Below, one piece after another: positions 4,538 to 5,207 of a stretch of 5,207 bases of DNA. Below the pieces are notes generated by a model that ran no database searches, had not been told where the DNA came from, and saw nothing but the letters and a program-made list of their open reading frames with translations. The position numbers and the translations under genes were made by a program. The stretch lies in contig JALUTC010000087.1 of NCBI GenBank assembly GCA_027058345.1, forward strand, positions 1 to 5,207, written 5' to 3'. The stretch comes from an archaeon (GTDB lineage Archaea; Hydrothermarchaeota; Hydrothermarchaeia; JALTZZ01; JALUTC01). Positions within the stretch are counted from its first letter, which is position 1; each line of letters begins with the position of its first letter.

Positions 4538-5207
4538 ATGCTTGAGTTAAAAAGAAAGGAGATAATGTCTGGTAATAGAGCTGTTGCCGAAGCCGTTAAA
4601 TTATGCAATGTAAAGGTTGTAGCTGCTTATCCAATAACACCACAAACGCCAATCGTCGAATACATTGCAGAATTCATTGCAAATGGAGAATTGGATGCAG
4701 AATATATAAAGGTTGAGTCCGAACATTCAGCTCTCTCCGCATGTATCGGTGCATCAGCTGCTGGTGTTCGAACATTTACAGCGACAAGTAGTCAGGGATT
4801 AATGTATATGTATGAAGTTCTCTTCATTGCAAGTGGATTAAGATTACCAATAGTTATGACTGTTGTCAATCGAGCAATATCTGCTCCAATAAATATATGG
4901 AATGATTGGCAGGATGCAATGGTTTGTAGAGATAGTGGTTGGATAATGTTTTTCGTTGAAAATAATCAAGAAGCATTAGATTTTACAATACTTTCATATA
5001 AAATAGCTGAAGATAGAAATGTTTTACTTCCAGTAATGGTTAACATGGATGGTTTCGTTTTAAGTCATACGTATGAACCCGTTGAAATATACGATAAATC
5101 TCTCGTTGAAGAATTCTTACCAAAGGAACCGGATATTCCGCATAAACTTGATATAAATAATCCATTAACATTGGGACATTTGGTTACGCCCGATCATTAT
5201 ATGGAAT
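4538..5207 (+). CDS. porA: Pyruvate:ferredoxin oxidoreductase, alpha subunit, C-terminus outside window
   Basis: Subunit contributing to the thiamine diphosphate active site of the pyruvate (synthase/dehydrogenase) complex. 223 residues are visible of the roughly 380-400 usual for the family. Conserved blocks: [11 protein letters not shown] (10-20), [15 protein letters not shown] (29-43), [18 protein letters not shown] (59-76) with the Glu-rich cofactor segment, [13 protein letters not shown] (81-93), and [18 protein letters not shown] (111-128), which is characteristic of 2-oxoacid:ferredoxin oxidoreductase alpha subunits; then [16 protein letters not shown] (163-178), closing domain I. No frame breaks are seen. 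The gene follows delta in the common delta-alpha-beta order, so beta is expected just past the window. Pyruvate is the best substrate guess from overall resemblance; a branched-chain 2-oxoacid enzyme is the alternative. Confidence 0.93.
   Translation, partial: MLELKRKEIMSGNRAVAEAVKLCNVKVVAAYPITPQTPIVEYIAEFIANGELDAEYIKVESEHSALSACIGASAAGVRTFTATSSQGLMYMYEVLFIASGLRLPIVMTVVNRAISAPINIWNDWQDAMVCRDSGWIMFFVENNQEALDFTILSYKIAEDRNVLLPVMVNMDGFVLSHTYEPVEIYDKSLVEEFLPKEPDIPHKLDINNPLTLGHLVTPDHYME

Overview
The window reads as a compact, AT-rich archaeal chromosome segment. The archaeal assignment rests on several independent genes: a group II chaperonin (thermosome), ribosomal proteins S24e and S27ae (found only in archaea and eukaryotes), a UbiA-type prenyltransferase with the motifs of the archaeal ether-lipid enzyme DGGGP synthase, and a split-subunit pyruvate:ferredoxin oxidoreductase. 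Promoters look archaeal: TATA-type boxes, apparently leaderless genes, and GGTGAT-type Shine-Dalgarno sites where a leader exists. An anaerobic or microaerophilic lifestyle is suggested by the oxygen-sensitive oxidoreductase. I cannot fix the lineage from the sequence alone.

Layout. Positions 1-3118 are all on the minus strand. In transcription order they hold a DUF6884-like protein (2681-3118), DGGGP synthase (1842-2639, with its own TATA box and almost no leader), S24e (1484-1816), S27ae (1314-1487, start overlapping the S24e stop) and the thermosome subunit (1-1234, C-terminus outside the window). The thermosome has its own 80-bp upstream region with a T-rich tract, a TATA box, a hexamer-periodic repeat and a strong ribosome binding site.

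Positions 3119-3203 form a divergent control region with two adjacent perfect inverted repeats and a TATA-like element readable in both directions. To its right, 3204-3606 (+) is a short PD-(D/E)XK nuclease-like gene broken by one single-base frameshift and one in-frame TAA. Either it is a recently inactivated gene or the assembly carries errors here.

Positions 3628-4251 (minus) hold a class II (fuculose-phosphate type) aldolase with its catalytic Glu and zinc His residues intact. Only 30 bp separate it from the divergent operon for the oxidoreductase delta (4282-4527) and alpha (4538 to window end) subunits. The gamma subunit, which often precedes delta, is not here.

Most of the window is core housekeeping: protein folding, ribosome, membrane lipid and acetyl-CoA/pyruvate metabolism. 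The accessory and least explained part is the divergent pair at 2681-3606 and its palindromic control region. No tRNA, rRNA, CRISPR array or insertion sequence was seen, and no stretch over 300 bases lacks a gene.
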